A stretch of DNA of 64,000 bases, from contig DASZUG010000075.1 of the NCBI GenBank assembly GCA_035547755.1, forward strand, positions 1 to 64,000. The letters are read 5' to 3'. This document shows, in pieces, positions 43,364 to 53,755 of this stretch (position 1 is its first letter; every line of letters begins with the position of its first letter). The notes below the pieces were generated by a model. It did not search any database. It had not been told where the DNA came from and saw only the letters and a list, made by a program, of their open reading frames with translations. A program made the position numbers and the translations under genes. Source of the DNA: Mesorhizobium_L sp035547755. GTDB lineage: Bacteria; Pseudomonadota; Alphaproteobacteria; Rhizobiales; Rhizobiaceae.

Positions 43364-44431
43364 TCACAGCCTCACCGCTTTTCCCGTCCTGACGCTCTCG
43401 TCCGCGGCGAGGCAGACGGCGAGCGACTGCACGGCGTCGTCCATATGCCTCTCCAGATCGATGTCCTCGCGGATCGCTTTCAGGACGAAAGCCTGCTCGC
43501 GCTCGCAAAGCTCCTGATGGCCGGGTTCGCCCTCCATGCTGAGCATTTGATCCGGCACGGTGAAGCGGCCGTTCGCATCGGTTGCGGCGCGATGGATCTT
43601 GATGCGCGCGGTCTTGGTATGGGTGTCGATGTCGTCGGACTTGGCGTTCGCGTCCATGACGATCGAGACGCTGCCGTTCGGAGACATGACGTCCTTCACG
43701 AAAAACGCCGTCTCGGAAATCATCGGCCCCCAGGCGGCCTCATACCAGCCGACAGAACCGTCCGCGAAAAGCACCTGCAATTGCCCGTAATTGTACATGT
43801 CGGGCGCGATTTCGTCGGAAAGGCTCAGGCCCATGCCGCGCACCTCGACGGGTTTTGCATCGGTGATCTGACACATGACATCGACATAATGCACGCCGCA
43901 ATCGACGATCGGCGGCGTCGTCTGCATCAGTTGCTTGTGCGTCTCCCATGTCGGGCCGCTCGATTGCTGGTTGAGGTTCATGCGGAAGACGTAAGGACCG
44001 CCGAGAGCGCGCGCTTCCGCGATCAGCCGCATCCAGGAGGGATGATGGCGCAATATGTAGCCGACGACGAGCTTGCGGCCGTTGCTACGTGCTGCATCCA
44101 CGACCCGCCTGGCGTCGGCGACCGTCGTCGCCAGCGGTTTTTCGACAAAGACATGGCAGCCCTGCTCAAGCGCCGCGACCGCGTAGTCGGCGTGGCTGTC
44201 GGAATAGGTCGCGATCGAGGCGAGGTCTGGCTTCAGTTCGTGCAAAGCCTCGAAAAAGTCCGGCTGGATACCGTATCGATTCAATTCTTCCGGGAGCGTG
44301 ACTTCCGAACGGTTCACAAGGCCGGTGATCTCGAAGCCGGGATTGCGGTGATAGGCGAGCGCATGGCTGCGGCCCATATTGCCGAGTCCGGCGACGAGAA
44401 CGCGAACAGGTTTCTCCAGGACGGCGCTCAT
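43364..44431 (-). CDS. Gfo/Idh/MocA-family NAD(P)-dependent oxidoreductase inside the amino-sugar ABC operon
   Basis: A 355-residue sugar oxidoreductase. The Rossmann start is VRVLVAGLGNMGRSHALAYH. The conserved EKP motif lies in GCHVFVEKPLATTVADARRV, with the catalytic Lys at about residue 97. The substrate-binding half contains VDCGVHYVDVMCQITDAKP, with the Asp/His pair usual for inositol and hexose dehydrogenases. The start overlaps the permease stop by four bases (ATGA), so it is part of the transporter operon. Its role in amino-sugar use is not explained by the standard GlcNAc pathway. It might oxidise an imported glycoside to a 3-keto sugar or act on a second substrate. Confidence 0.9.
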   Translation of the reverse strand: MSAVLEKPVRVLVAGLGNMGRSHALAYHRNPGFEITGLVNRSEVTLPEELNRYGIQPDFFEALHELKPDLASIATYSDSHADYAVAALEQGCHVFVEKPLATTVADARRVVDAARSNGRKLVVGYILRHHPSWMRLIAEARALGGPYVFRMNLNQQSSGPTWETHKQLMQTTPPIVDCGVHYVDVMCQITDAKPVEVRGMGLSLSDEIAPDMYNYGQLQVLFADGSVGWYEAAWGPMISETAFFVKDVMSPNGSVSIVMDANAKSDDIDTHTKTARIKIHRAATDANGRFTVPDQMLSMEGEPGHQELCEREQAFVLKAIREDIDLERHMDDAVQSLAVCLAADESVRTGKAVRL

Positions 44432-45267
44432 TTGACCGCTCCCGATGTGATGCCGCGGATCAGCTGGCGCGAGAAGATGAGATAGAGGATCAGCACCGGC
44501 AGGATGGCGAGCGACAGCGCGGAAAGTACCGCGTTCCAGTTGGTGACGAACTGGCCGAGGAACATCTGCGCCCCGAGCGTCACCGTCTTGGTCGCTTCGC
44601 TCGGCGCCAGGATCAGCGGGAACCAGAGATCGTTCCAGATCGGGATCATGGTGAAGACCGCCACTGTCGCCATCGCCGGGCGGATGAGCGGCAGGACGAG
44701 GCGGAAGAAGATCCTGTATTCCGACAGGCCGTCGATACGGCCTGCGTTCTTCAGATCGTCGGAAACGCCATGCATGAATTCCGACAGGATGAAGATCGCA
44801 AGCGGCAACCCTTGCGCCGTATAGACGAGGATGAGCGCCGTCAGCGTATCGACCAGATGCGTCGCCACCATGAGCTTCAGGATCGCGATGGTGCCGAGCC
44901 GGATCGGGATCATGATGCCGAGCGCCAGATAAAGGCCCATCAGCGTGTTGCCGCGGAACCGGTATTCCGAAAGCGCGAAGGCCGCCATCGCCCCGAAGAG
45001 AAGCACGAGCGCGATCGAGACGATTGTCACGATCAGGCTGTTCTCGAAATAGGTGAGGAAGCTCCCCTGCGCGAAGACGGCCTGGTAGCCGACGAGGCTG
45101 AAGCTCTTCGGGCCGGGCAGGGCAAGCGGATGTGAGAAGATCGCTCGGCGGTCCTTGAAGGAATTGATGATGATGAGCAGCACCGGCGCGACGGCGATGA
45201 TCGTATAGAGGATCAGCGCGCCATGCATTGCGGCGGAGCGGGGAAGGGAGAAGCGCGCGCGGCTCAT
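44428..45267 (-). CDS. Sugar ABC transporter permease (MalG-like)
   Basis: A 279-residue permease with six transmembrane helices of the CUT1 family. The first helix is ALILYTIIAVAPVLLIIINS. The EAA loop is visible as ELKNA-like (DDLKNAGRIDGLSEYRIFFRLVLP), the site contacting the ATPase. ATG 45267 (MSRARFSLP) is chosen because AGGAGG lies six bases upstream; the frame is open further into the preceding gene. It is ten bases after the partner permease and coupled to the oxidoreductase gene. Confidence 0.92.
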   Translation of the reverse strand: MSRARFSLPRSAAMHGALILYTIIAVAPVLLIIINSFKDRRAIFSHPLALPGPKSFSLVGYQAVFAQGSFLTYFENSLIVTIVSIALVLLFGAMAAFALSEYRFRGNTLMGLYLALGIMIPIRLGTIAILKLMVATHLVDTLTALILVYTAQGLPLAIFILSEFMHGVSDDLKNAGRIDGLSEYRIFFRLVLPLIRPAMATVAVFTMIPIWNDLWFPLILAPSEATKTVTLGAQMFLGQFVTNWNAVLSALSLAILPVLILYLIFSRQLIRGITSGAVK

Positions 45268-45277
45268 CCTATCCTCC

Positions 45278-46243
45278 TCAGAACTGGTAACGCCGGAGGC
45301 GCCGCTGGACGCCGAAGAGGTAGACGCACACGCCGATGAGGATGATGGCGAACATGACGGTCGCGATCGCCGCGCCCATATTCGGGTCGCCGAGCTGCAA
45401 CTGGTAGCCGAAGAAGGTGCGGTAGAGGAAGGTGCCGAGAATGTCGGTCGAGAAATTCGGCCCGGCAAGCGCCCCCTGGGTGACATAGATAAGGTCGAAG
45501 GCGTTGAAATTGCCAACGAAGGTGAGGATCGAGATGATACCGATCGTCGGCAGGATGAGCGGCAGCTTGATCTTCCAGAATTGCGACCAGCCGGTAATGC
45601 CGTCGATCTCGGCCGCCTCGAGCACTTCGTCGGGAATGGAAAGCAGCGCCGCATAGATCAGCATCATCGGGATGCCGATGAACTGCCATACCGAAATGAG
45701 TGACACGGTGGTCAGTGCGCTGTCGGCCATGCCGAGCCAGGGATGGAACAAATGGCGCAACCCGACCGACTTCAACAGCGACGGCGCCACGCCCCAGAGC
45801 GGCGACAGGATCAGCTTCCAGATGAAGCCGACGATGACGAAGGAGAGGATTGTCGGCAGGAAGATCGCAGTACGGTAGAAGGCGCGGCCCCTGAGCGTCG
45901 GCACGGAAAGGAGTGCGGCAAGAGCGATGCCGATCGGGTTCTGCACCACCATGTTGATGATGAAGAACCAGATATTGTTCCTGAGCGCGTTCCAGAAGGA
46001 GGCGGACCAGCGCGGATCGCCGAAAAGGGTGTCGAAATTGGCGAGGCCGGCGAAAAAGGACATGTTGGTCTTGGGATCGACTCTCAGGAGAGACAGCCAC
46101 AGCGTCTCGACCAGCGGTACGATCATGACCACCGTATAGATCAGCACCGCCGGCGCGAGGAAAACGGCGATATGCCAGCGCCGCGGCCTGGCTGCCGCCT
46201 GGGCGTCGAGGTCGGCCATGTCTGTGGTGTCGAGCGTCGTCAT
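45278..46243 (-). CDS. Sugar ABC transporter permease (MalF-like)
   Basis: A 321-residue permease. The first helix, IAVFLAPAVLIYTVVMIVPL, follows a polar tail, and five more helices come after it. The EAA loop reads VLEAAEIDGITGWSQFWKIK, typical for CUT1 MalF-type subunits without the large periplasmic loop. ATG 46243 (MTTLDTTDM) is the likely start; the frame is open well upstream, but there it crosses the binding-protein gene. It lies 71 bases downstream of the binding-protein gene. Confidence 0.92.
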   Translation of the reverse strand: MTTLDTTDMADLDAQAAARPRRWHIAVFLAPAVLIYTVVMIVPLVETLWLSLLRVDPKTNMSFFAGLANFDTLFGDPRWSASFWNALRNNIWFFIINMVVQNPIGIALAALLSVPTLRGRAFYRTAIFLPTILSFVIVGFIWKLILSPLWGVAPSLLKSVGLRHLFHPWLGMADSALTTVSLISVWQFIGIPMMLIYAALLSIPDEVLEAAEIDGITGWSQFWKIKLPLILPTIGIISILTFVGNFNAFDLIYVTQGALAGPNFSTDILGTFLYRTFFGYQLQLGDPNMGAAIATVMFAIILIGVCVYLFGVQRRLRRYQF

Positions 46244-46314
46244 CGGCCCACGAAATCTCCGGTCGGTCCATGGCCGGTCATTTCCGGCCGGCCATAGCGT
46301 TTCGCAAAGGGCTG

Positions 46315-47583
46315 TTACTTGTTCGCCTTCTGCGGACCATACCAGCTTGCGAGACCGTCCTGCAGCTTCTTCGCTGCTGCCTCCGGCGTCTCCGTGCCGT
46401 TGATGACATTGGCCGATTCGACCCAGCTCTCGTTCTCGAGATTCGGCGTGCCGCGCGACAGGATCTGATAGGTCATGCGGATCGTCGGCGTGCAGGTCTG
46501 CCTCCAGCTCAGGAATTCCTTGGCAAGCGGATCCTTCAGGTCCACCTTCTCCTTGGTAAGCGGGAAGAAGCCTGGCAGCGCATTGCCGTAAAGCTCGGCG
46601 AAATCCTTGGAGGCGACCCACTCCAGGAACTTCTTGGCGGCTTCCGGATGTTTGCTCTTGGCGTTCATGCCGAGCGCATGGTCCGGCTGGTCGGAGATGT
46701 AGCAGGTGTCGCCCGCCTTCGGCAGCGGCGGCGGGAAGGCGCCCATCTTGAACTGCGCCTGCTTCTCGAATGTGGTGATTTCCCACGAGCCGGCCGGATA
46801 GATCGCGGCGCGGCCGAGTGTGAACATGTTCTGGCTGTCGGGATAGGCCTGCGCCTGATAGCCGTCGCCCATATAGGGCGCCCATTCCTTGAGAACCTTG
46901 AACGGTTCGACGAATTCCGGATCGGTGAGCTTCGCCTTGCCGGCGATCAGTGCCTTGCGGCCTTCCTCGCCATGCCAATAGTCGGGGCCGATATTCTCAT
47001 AGCCCATGGTCGCGGCTTCCCACTGGTCCTTGGTGCCCATGGCGAGAGGAACATAAGTGCCGTCGGCTTTGATCTTCTTCAAATCCGCCATGAACTCGTC
47101 ATGCGTCTTGGGCGGTGTGATCTTGAGGTCCTTGAAGGCATCCTCATTGTAGATGAAGCCGTGGATCACCGACGCCATCGGCACGCAGAAGGTGGTCTTG
47201 CCGTCGTCCGTCTGCCAGGCGGCCTTGGCGACATCGCCGAAATTGTCCATGCCCTTGATGTCGTTGACCGACGTCAAATAGCCCTTCTTGTAGAGTTCGA
47301 GCGAGGCGTCGAAAGGACGGCAGGTGATCAGGTCGCCCGCGGAGCCGGCGGCGAGCTTGGCGTTGAGCGCGGCGTTATATTCGGTCGGCGCGGCGGCGGC
47401 GAAGACGACCTTGATGCCGGGATTGGCCTTCTCGAAGGCCGGGATGATCTTCTGCTGCCACACGCCGGTGTCGTCGTTGCGCCAGCTTTCGATCGTCAGT
47501 GTGACGTCGTCGGCACGCGCCACGCTGGCGATGCTGATGACGCTTGACGCCACCAAAAGCGCTTTGATGAAGGTTTTCGTCAT
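46315..47583 (-). CDS. Extracellular sugar-binding protein (CUT1, probable amino-sugar oligosaccharide)
   Basis: A 422-residue SBP_bac_1 protein. A Sec signal peptide (ALLVASSVISIASVARA) is followed by mature DDVTLTIESWRNDD. The family fold shows TYVPLAMGTKDQWEAATMGY and the late GRAAIYPAGSWEITTFEKQA. Cysteines near FCVPM and CRPFD could form a disulfide. It is the first gene of the transporter operon and is divergent from the amino-sugar kinase operon (299-base promoter region). That pairing, with nagA and an SIS-domain deaminase, suggests GlcNAc or a chito-oligosaccharide as ligand. Confidence 0.9.
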   Translation of the reverse strand: MTKTFIKALLVASSVISIASVARADDVTLTIESWRNDDTGVWQQKIIPAFEKANPGIKVVFAAAAPTEYNAALNAKLAAGSAGDLITCRPFDASLELYKKGYLTSVNDIKGMDNFGDVAKAAWQTDDGKTTFCVPMASVIHGFIYNEDAFKDLKITPPKTHDEFMADLKKIKADGTYVPLAMGTKDQWEAATMGYENIGPDYWHGEEGRKALIAGKAKLTDPEFVEPFKVLKEWAPYMGDGYQAQAYPDSQNMFTLGRAAIYPAGSWEITTFEKQAQFKMGAFPPPLPKAGDTCYISDQPDHALGMNAKSKHPEAAKKFLEWVASKDFAELYGNALPGFFPLTKEKVDLKDPLAKEFLSWRQTCTPTIRMTYQILSRGTPNLENESWVESANVINGTETPEAAAKKLQDGLASWYGPQKANK

Positions 47584-47833
47584 ATCGTTCTCCCTGTTAG
47601 CGGCGTTGAAGCGCCGAATTGCCGGAGCGCCGCGGCTCCCCTCGAAATGAACCGGCGATATTGCCGGTCAGGCGATTGACCGCCATCTCTTATGTTTCGT
47701 GGAATAATGCCAAAAAAATACCACTTGTCCAGACGCTGTTAACGAATTAATCGAGAATAAAGGCCAGCGCATAGGAAAACCTCATATTCTCCAAGGCATT
47801 GGCAGAAAAGAACGATGAGCGAGCATGAATCCC

Positions 47834-47865
47834 TTGGTTATTGGTAGTTAATTGGTATGATAACC
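47834..47865. promoter_or_regulatory. Operator-like repeats ahead of the amino-sugar kinase operon
   Basis: Three direct TTGGT repeats (47834-47838, 47841-47845, 47852-47856) and an enclosing inverted repeat GGTTAT...ATAACC (47836-47841 and 47860-47865) lie just before the kinase start. The adjacent GntR/HutC-type gene is the obvious candidate regulator. The rest of 47584-47833 carries the promoter of the divergent ABC operon and shows no gene. Confidence 0.5.
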
Positions 47866-47882
47866 GAAAGAGGGTCGCTCGC

Positions 47883-48782
47883 TTGGATCATTTGATCGCC
47901 ATAGATGGTGGTGGCACCGGGTGCAGGGCGTTGATCGCCAGCATGGACGGCTTCGTGCTCGGCCGTGGCGCCAGCGGCTCGGCCAACCTCATGACCGACC
48001 TGGACGGCACCTGCCGCAGCATTGTCGAAGCGGTCGAGGCGGCGTGTGCCGACGCCGGCCTGCCTGCCGAAGCCATGCGGGCAAGCGGAGCCTTTCTTGG
48101 GCTCGCCGGCGCCAATGTCAGCAAGAGTGGCGAACGTCTGGGTGCGATCCTGCCCTTTCTGGATTGTATCGTCGTGACGGATTCCATTATCGCCCTTGAG
48201 GGCGCTCTTGGCGATGCGGATGGCGTCATCGCCATTCTCGGAACCGGTTCGGTGTTCGTGGCGAGAAGCGGTGGCGCCATCAAGAGCATCGGCGGATGGG
48301 GCTTCATCCTGAGCGATCTGGCAAGCGGCGCCCGTCTCGGTCAGGCGCTTCTGCAGGAGACGCTTCTGGCCCATGACGGCGTCCATCCGGCTTCCACGCT
48401 GACTGAAGAGGTGCTTGGGCGCTTCGGCGGCGAGCCGGGCGGGTTGGTCGAATTCGCCAAGACCGCCACGCCGCGCGATTTCGCTGCCTTTGCCCCGCTT
48501 CTGTTTTCCTTTGCCGATCGGAATGACGCAGTGGCCGCGCGGCTGCTTGATGACGCGGTGAAGAGCATCGGCGAGGCGCTGGACACGGTTAAGCCGGAAA
48601 ATTGCGAGCGCATATGCTTGCTCGGCGGGCTTGCTCCGCTTTATTCGAAACGGCTGGAGAACCGGTTTCAGCATCTTTTAAGGCCACCGCGCGCCGATGC
48701 GTTACAGGGAGCGCTTGCTTTGGCTCGGAAGTCCTTTGCGCCTTCCGCAAACTCATCCGGGAGAGGCGTTGGCCATGAATGA
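47883..48782 (+). CDS. BadF/BadG/BcrA-family ATPase, probable N-acetylglucosamine kinase
   Basis: A 299-residue ASKHA-fold kinase. The phosphate-1 motif is LIAIDGGGTGCRALIAS, phosphate-2 is GVIAILGTGSVFVARSGG, and the adenosine segment is ICLLGGLAPLYSKRLE. The GGWGFILSDLASGARLGQ block is characteristic of GlcNAc/MurNAc-type kinases of this group. It phosphorylates the incoming amino sugar at C6. The TTG at 47883 is selected because it begins directly at the conserved strand and GAGG lies upstream; no in-frame ATG exists in the right place. The gene overlaps gntR by eight bases. Confidence 0.88.
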   Translation: MDHLIAIDGGGTGCRALIASMDGFVLGRGASGSANLMTDLDGTCRSIVEAVEAACADAGLPAEAMRASGAFLGLAGANVSKSGERLGAILPFLDCIVVTDSIIALEGALGDADGVIAILGTGSVFVARSGGAIKSIGGWGFILSDLASGARLGQALLQETLLAHDGVHPASTLTEEVLGRFGGEPGGLVEFAKTATPRDFAAFAPLLFSFADRNDAVAARLLDDAVKSIGEALDTVKPENCERICLLGGLAPLYSKRLENRFQHLLRPPRADALQGALALARKSFAPSANSSGRGVGHE

Positions 48783-49539
48783 GCCGCGCCATGCCATATT
48801 CTCCAGCCGGGTTCCGGGCGGCAGTATGTCCGGGCCGCTTTACCTCGCCTTGAAGCGCAATATCGAACAGGCGATTGCGGATGGTGTTTTGAATCCAGGC
48901 GAAGCGTTGCCGTCGGAACGTGATATCGCCGCCATGGCCGATGTCTCGCGCGTCACGGTGCGCAAAGCGGTGCAGGATCTTGTGGAAGCGGGTTTGCTCG
49001 TCCAGCGCCATGGCTCGGGCACATTCGTCGCCCAGCGCGTTGGCCGTGTTGAGCAATCACTCTCTTCGCTCACATCCTTTACCGAGGATATGGCCCGGCG
49101 CGGCCTCACCGTGGAATCGGTCTGGCTCGACCGCGGCATCCATGCGCCGTCGCCCGAGGAAACGATGGTGCTCGGCCTTGCGGCGAACGACACGGTCGTC
49201 AGGATCGGCCGCCTGCGCAAGACGAACGGCATACCGATGGCGATCGAACGTGCGACGGTTTCCTGCGCCTTCCTGCCCGATCCCACCGAGATCGGCGATT
49301 CGCTTTATGTGGCGCTCAGAAAGCGCGGCAACCATCCGGTGCGAGCGGTGCAGCGCATTTCCGCCGCGCTCCTGGAGCCGCAGGATGCTGAACTCCTGGA
49401 GGTTGCCGCCGGCTCGCCCAGCCTCAATATTGTGCGCATATCCTATCTGCCCTCCGGCCAGGCGATCGAGTTTACGCGCTCGCGCTACCGCGCCGATACT
49501 TATGATTTCGTCGCCGAGTTGCGGCTCGGCGAGAATTGA
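48775..49539 (+). CDS. GntR-family (HutC subfamily, UTRA domain) repressor of amino-sugar catabolism
   Basis: A 254-residue regulator. The winged helix (residues about 20-85) contains GEALPSERDIAAMADVSRVT and EAGLLVQRHGSGTFVAQ. The UTRA effector domain follows (about 105-250, DTVVRIGRLRKTNGIPMAIE, then ending SRYRADTYDFVAELRLG). NagR/DasR-like members bind GlcNAc-6-P or GlcN-6-P. The ATG at 48775 lies inside the kinase gene end (8-base overlap). It probably controls both its own operon and the divergent ABC operon. Confidence 0.9.
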   Translation: MNEPRHAIFSSRVPGGSMSGPLYLALKRNIEQAIADGVLNPGEALPSERDIAAMADVSRVTVRKAVQDLVEAGLLVQRHGSGTFVAQRVGRVEQSLSSLTSFTEDMARRGLTVESVWLDRGIHAPSPEETMVLGLAANDTVVRIGRLRKTNGIPMAIERATVSCAFLPDPTEIGDSLYVALRKRGNHPVRAVQRISAALLEPQDAELLEVAAGSPSLNIVRISYLPSGQAIEFTRSRYRADTYDFVAELRLGEN

Positions 49540-49551
49540 CTGGAAGAGAAA

Positions 49552-50580
49552 ATGCCTGAACCGACCTTCATGCAGCGCGAGATCGGCGAAATCCCGAACG
49601 CCGTCGAAGCGCTGCTCGCCAATTCGAAAGCGACGCTGGGCGAGGCCGGAAAGAAGCTGCGCGAAAGAAATCCGGCGCTGCTGGCGACCATCGCGCGCGG
49701 CTCCTCCGATCATGCCGCGGCCTATCTCAAATATGCCGTCGAACTATCGGCCGGCATTCCTGTTGCGTCGATAGGCCCGTCCATCGCCTCCATTTTCGGA
49801 GCGAGGCTGAAGCTCGCCGGCGCCGCCGCGATCGCCATTTCCCAGTCGGGCAAAAGCCCCGATATCGTCGACATGGCCAAATCCGCCGGCGAGGGTGGCG
49901 CCCTAACCATCGCGCTCACCAACACGGCCGGATCGCCTCTGGCCGAAGCGAGCGATGTCGTGATCGACATCATGGCCGGTCTGGAGCGCAGCGTCGCGGC
50001 AACCAAGACCTTCGTGACTTCCGTCGTCGCCGGCCTTCTCCTGCTTGCCGAATGGACGGAGAACGACGGCCTGCGCGCCGCACTCGAAAAGCTTCCGGCG
50101 CAACTCGAAGCCGCCCGTCTTTGTGACTGGACGAGTCTCTGTGAGGCATTGGACGGACACGAATCGCTTTTCATTCTTGGTCGCGGTCCCGCGCTCGCCA
50201 TCGCCAATGAGGCGGCGCTGAAATTCAAGGAAACCTGCGCGGTTCATGCCGAAGCCTATAGTTCCGCGGAGGTGATGCACGGCCCTGTCTCGATCGTCGG
50301 AAGGGGCTTTCCGATCCTGGCGCTGATCGGACGCGACGCGGCGGAAAAATCGGTCGCCGGAACGGCGGACGAACTGGTCGGCAAAGGCGCGCGCGTCTTC
50401 GCGACAAGCGCGAAAGCCCAGGCTGCGCGGCAACTGCCTTTCGTCGCCACCGGCCACAGCCTCACCGACCCGCTGGCGCTGATCGTCTCCTTCTATTCCT
50501 TCATCGAAGCCTTCGCGCGCCGGCGCGGCCTCGATCCCGACCGCCCGACCAATTTGAAGAAGGTGACGGAGACCCGATGA
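49552..50580 (+). CDS. SIS-domain aminosugar-phosphate deaminase/isomerase (NagB-II/AgaS-like)
   Basis: A 342-residue protein with two SIS domains, like the isomerase half of GlmS without the glutaminase half. Markers are TIARGSSDHAAAYLKYAVEL, AIAISQSGKSPDIVDMAKSA and LKFKETCAVHAEAYSSAEVM. It has no N-terminal catalytic Cys of a glutamine amidotransferase. In this setting it converts glucosamine-6-phosphate to fructose-6-phosphate plus ammonia. It lies 12 bases after gntR and is coupled by four bases to nagA. Confidence 0.9.
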   Translation: MPEPTFMQREIGEIPNAVEALLANSKATLGEAGKKLRERNPALLATIARGSSDHAAAYLKYAVELSAGIPVASIGPSIASIFGARLKLAGAAAIAISQSGKSPDIVDMAKSAGEGGALTIALTNTAGSPLAEASDVVIDIMAGLERSVAATKTFVTSVVAGLLLLAEWTENDGLRAALEKLPAQLEAARLCDWTSLCEALDGHESLFILGRGPALAIANEAALKFKETCAVHAEAYSSAEVMHGPVSIVGRGFPILALIGRDAAEKSVAGTADELVGKGARVFATSAKAQAARQLPFVATGHSLTDPLALIVSFYSFIEAFARRRGLDPDRPTNLKKVTETR

Positions 50581-51740
50581 CCGGTATGTCTGCATTTTCC
50601 GGCGCGCGGATATTCGACGGCCATGACTGGCATAGCGGCAAGGCGCTTCTTGTTGGTGACGGCTCTGTCGGGGAGATCGTCGAGGAAAACAATATACCTT
50701 CCGGCTTTGAAAGCATTCGGCTGGATGGCGGCTTTCTTGCGCCGGGTTTCGTTGATCTTCAGGTCAACGGTGGCGGTGGGGTGCTGCTCAACGACCAGCC
50801 GAACGTCGAGGGCATCAGGACGATTTGCGGGGCGCATGCGCAATTCGGCACGGTAGCGCTTCTGGCGACGCTCATTACCGATACGCCCGAGATAACGGAA
50901 AAAGCGATTGCCGCCGGGCGCGCCGCGGCGGTTGCGAAAGTGCCAGGCTTTCTCGGTCTCCATCTCGAAGGCCCGCACCTTTCGCTGGCGCGCAAGGGCG
51001 CCCATGATCCGGCGCTCATCCGGCCTATGCAGGAAAGCGATCTATCACGGCTGAAGAAAGCTGTCGCCGACCTGCCGGTCCTGCAGACGACCGTCGCGCC
51101 CGAGACCGTGACGCCGCAGCAGATCGCGGCTCTTGCAGGGGCTGGAATTGTCGTCAGCATCGGCCATTCCGATTCGAGCTTCGAAATGGCGAGCGCGGCG
51201 ATTGCAGCCGGCGCGCGCCAGATGACGCATCTCTTCAACGCCATGAGCCAGTTGGGCAATCGCCAGCCCGGCATGGTCGGGACTGCTCTCGAATCGCAGA
51301 GCCTCTATGCCGGGGCGATCGCTGACGGCATCCATGTTGACCGCCATGTGCTTGCCATCGCCTTGCGCGCCAAGCGCGGGCCGGGACGCATCTTCCTCGT
51401 CACCGACGCCATGGCGACGATTGGCACGGATATGACGGAATTCACGCTGAACGGCCGCACGATCAAACGTACCAATGGCAGGCTGACGCTCGAGGACGGC
51501 ACGCTCGCCGGCGCCGATCTCGACATGATTTCCGCTGTCCGTTTCATCCATTGCGAGATCGGTCTCAGCCTCGATGAGGCGCTCAGGATGGCGTCGCTCT
51601 ATCCCGCAGAAGCGGTCCGCCAGGATCATCACCTCGGCCATCTCCGCCCTGGGGCTGCCGCATCCTTTGTGCACCTGTCCGACGATCTCGCGATCCGGTC
51701 TGTCTGGATCGACGGGAAGAAGGTTCACGGACAGGCCTAA
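50577..51740 (+). CDS. nagA: N-acetylglucosamine-6-phosphate deacetylase
   Basis: A 387-residue amidohydrolase. Metal and substrate motifs are GFVDLQVNGGGGVLLND, GLHLEGPHLSLARKGAHDP, VSIGHSDSSFEMASAAI, MTHLFNAMSQLG and the catalytic Asp in IFLVTDAMATIGTDM. It removes acetate from GlcNAc-6-P. The start overlaps the SIS gene stop (ATGA), with GGAG five bases upstream; a second Met three codons later is possible. It completes kinase, deacetylase and deaminase in one operon. Confidence 0.95.
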   Translation: MTGMSAFSGARIFDGHDWHSGKALLVGDGSVGEIVEENNIPSGFESIRLDGGFLAPGFVDLQVNGGGGVLLNDQPNVEGIRTICGAHAQFGTVALLATLITDTPEITEKAIAAGRAAAVAKVPGFLGLHLEGPHLSLARKGAHDPALIRPMQESDLSRLKKAVADLPVLQTTVAPETVTPQQIAALAGAGIVVSIGHSDSSFEMASAAIAAGARQMTHLFNAMSQLGNRQPGMVGTALESQSLYAGAIADGIHVDRHVLAIALRAKRGPGRIFLVTDAMATIGTDMTEFTLNGRTIKRTNGRLTLEDGTLAGADLDMISAVRFIHCEIGLSLDEALRMASLYPAEAVRQDHHLGHLRPGAAASFVHLSDDLAIRSVWIDGKKVHGQA

Positions 51741-51757
51741 CGCCGCTGCAGTTCTTG

Positions 51758-52755
<998 letters not shown>

Positions 52756-52759
<4 letters not shown>

Positions 52760-53751
52760 GCCGCTTCCCGTCCCGGATGATCCTTCGGAACGCCGTGTTC
52801 GAGCGGATAGTGGCAGAGCGCGCCGCCATGCGCCTCGTCCTGACGCGGCGGAGGCGTCGTATGGCAAAGCTCCGTCGCGAAACGGCAGCGCGGCGAAAAC
52901 AGGCAGCCGCGTGGGCGGTCGAATTGTCCGGGCACCATGCCCGGGATGGAAGGCAGGTGGCGCGCCGAGGCGCGTTCCGGCAAAGCCGCGAGCAACGCCT
53001 GCGTATAGGGGTGATGCGGATCCCGGAAGAGCTGCCGGACCGGTTGCTCTTCCACCTTCTGGCCCGCATATTGAACCGAAACGCGCTCGGCCGTTTCGGC
53101 TACGACGCCCATGTCGTGGGTGATCAGCATGAGCGCCATCCTGGTGTCGCGTTGCAACTTGAGCAGCAAATCCAGAATCTGCGCCTGGATCGTCACGTCG
53201 AGCGCGGTCGTCGGCTCGTCGGCGATCAGGAGCTTCGGATTGCAGGCGATCGCCATGGCGATCATCACCCGCTGGTTCATGCCGCCCGACAGTTGATGAG
53301 GGTAGGACGAAAGGCGCTTCTCCGGCGCGGGTATGCCGACCTGCCGCAGCAGTTCCAGCGATCGCTCATAGCGCGCCCTCCGGCCGAGATGAAGATGTGT
53401 CTTCAGCGCCTCGTTCAACTGGAAACCAACGGTGAAACAGGGGTTGAGGCTCGACATCGGCTCCTGGAAGATCATCGCCATGTCGCGGCCGACAAGGCGG
53501 CGTCTTTCGCGCGGCTTGATCGTTTTCAGGTCCTTGCCCTGGAAATTCATGCGTTCGGCGGTGATCGTGGCCGTCCAGGGCAGCAGCCCCATGACGGCAA
53601 GCATGGCGACGGACTTGCCGGAGCCGGATTCGCCGACGACGGCCAGCACCTCGCCTTCGTCGACCGAGAAGGACACATGATCGACTGCACGGAAGGGGCC
53701 GCTTGCGGTGGCGAATTCGACGGAGAGGTCTTCGATTTCAAGAAGGGCCAT
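52756..53751 (-). CDS. Dipeptide/oligopeptide ABC transporter ATP-binding protein (DppD-like)
   Basis: A 331-residue ATPase. Walker A is LAVVGESGSGKSVAMLAVMG, the signature is LSGGMNQRVMIAMAIA, and Walker B is KLLIADEPTTALDVT. The C-terminal oligo_HPY part holds RPRGCLFSPRCRFATELC. It is paired with the DppF-like subunit, with which it forms the heterodimeric motor. It begins four bases after the DppC-like gene. Confidence 0.92.
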
Positions 53752-53755
53752 GGCG

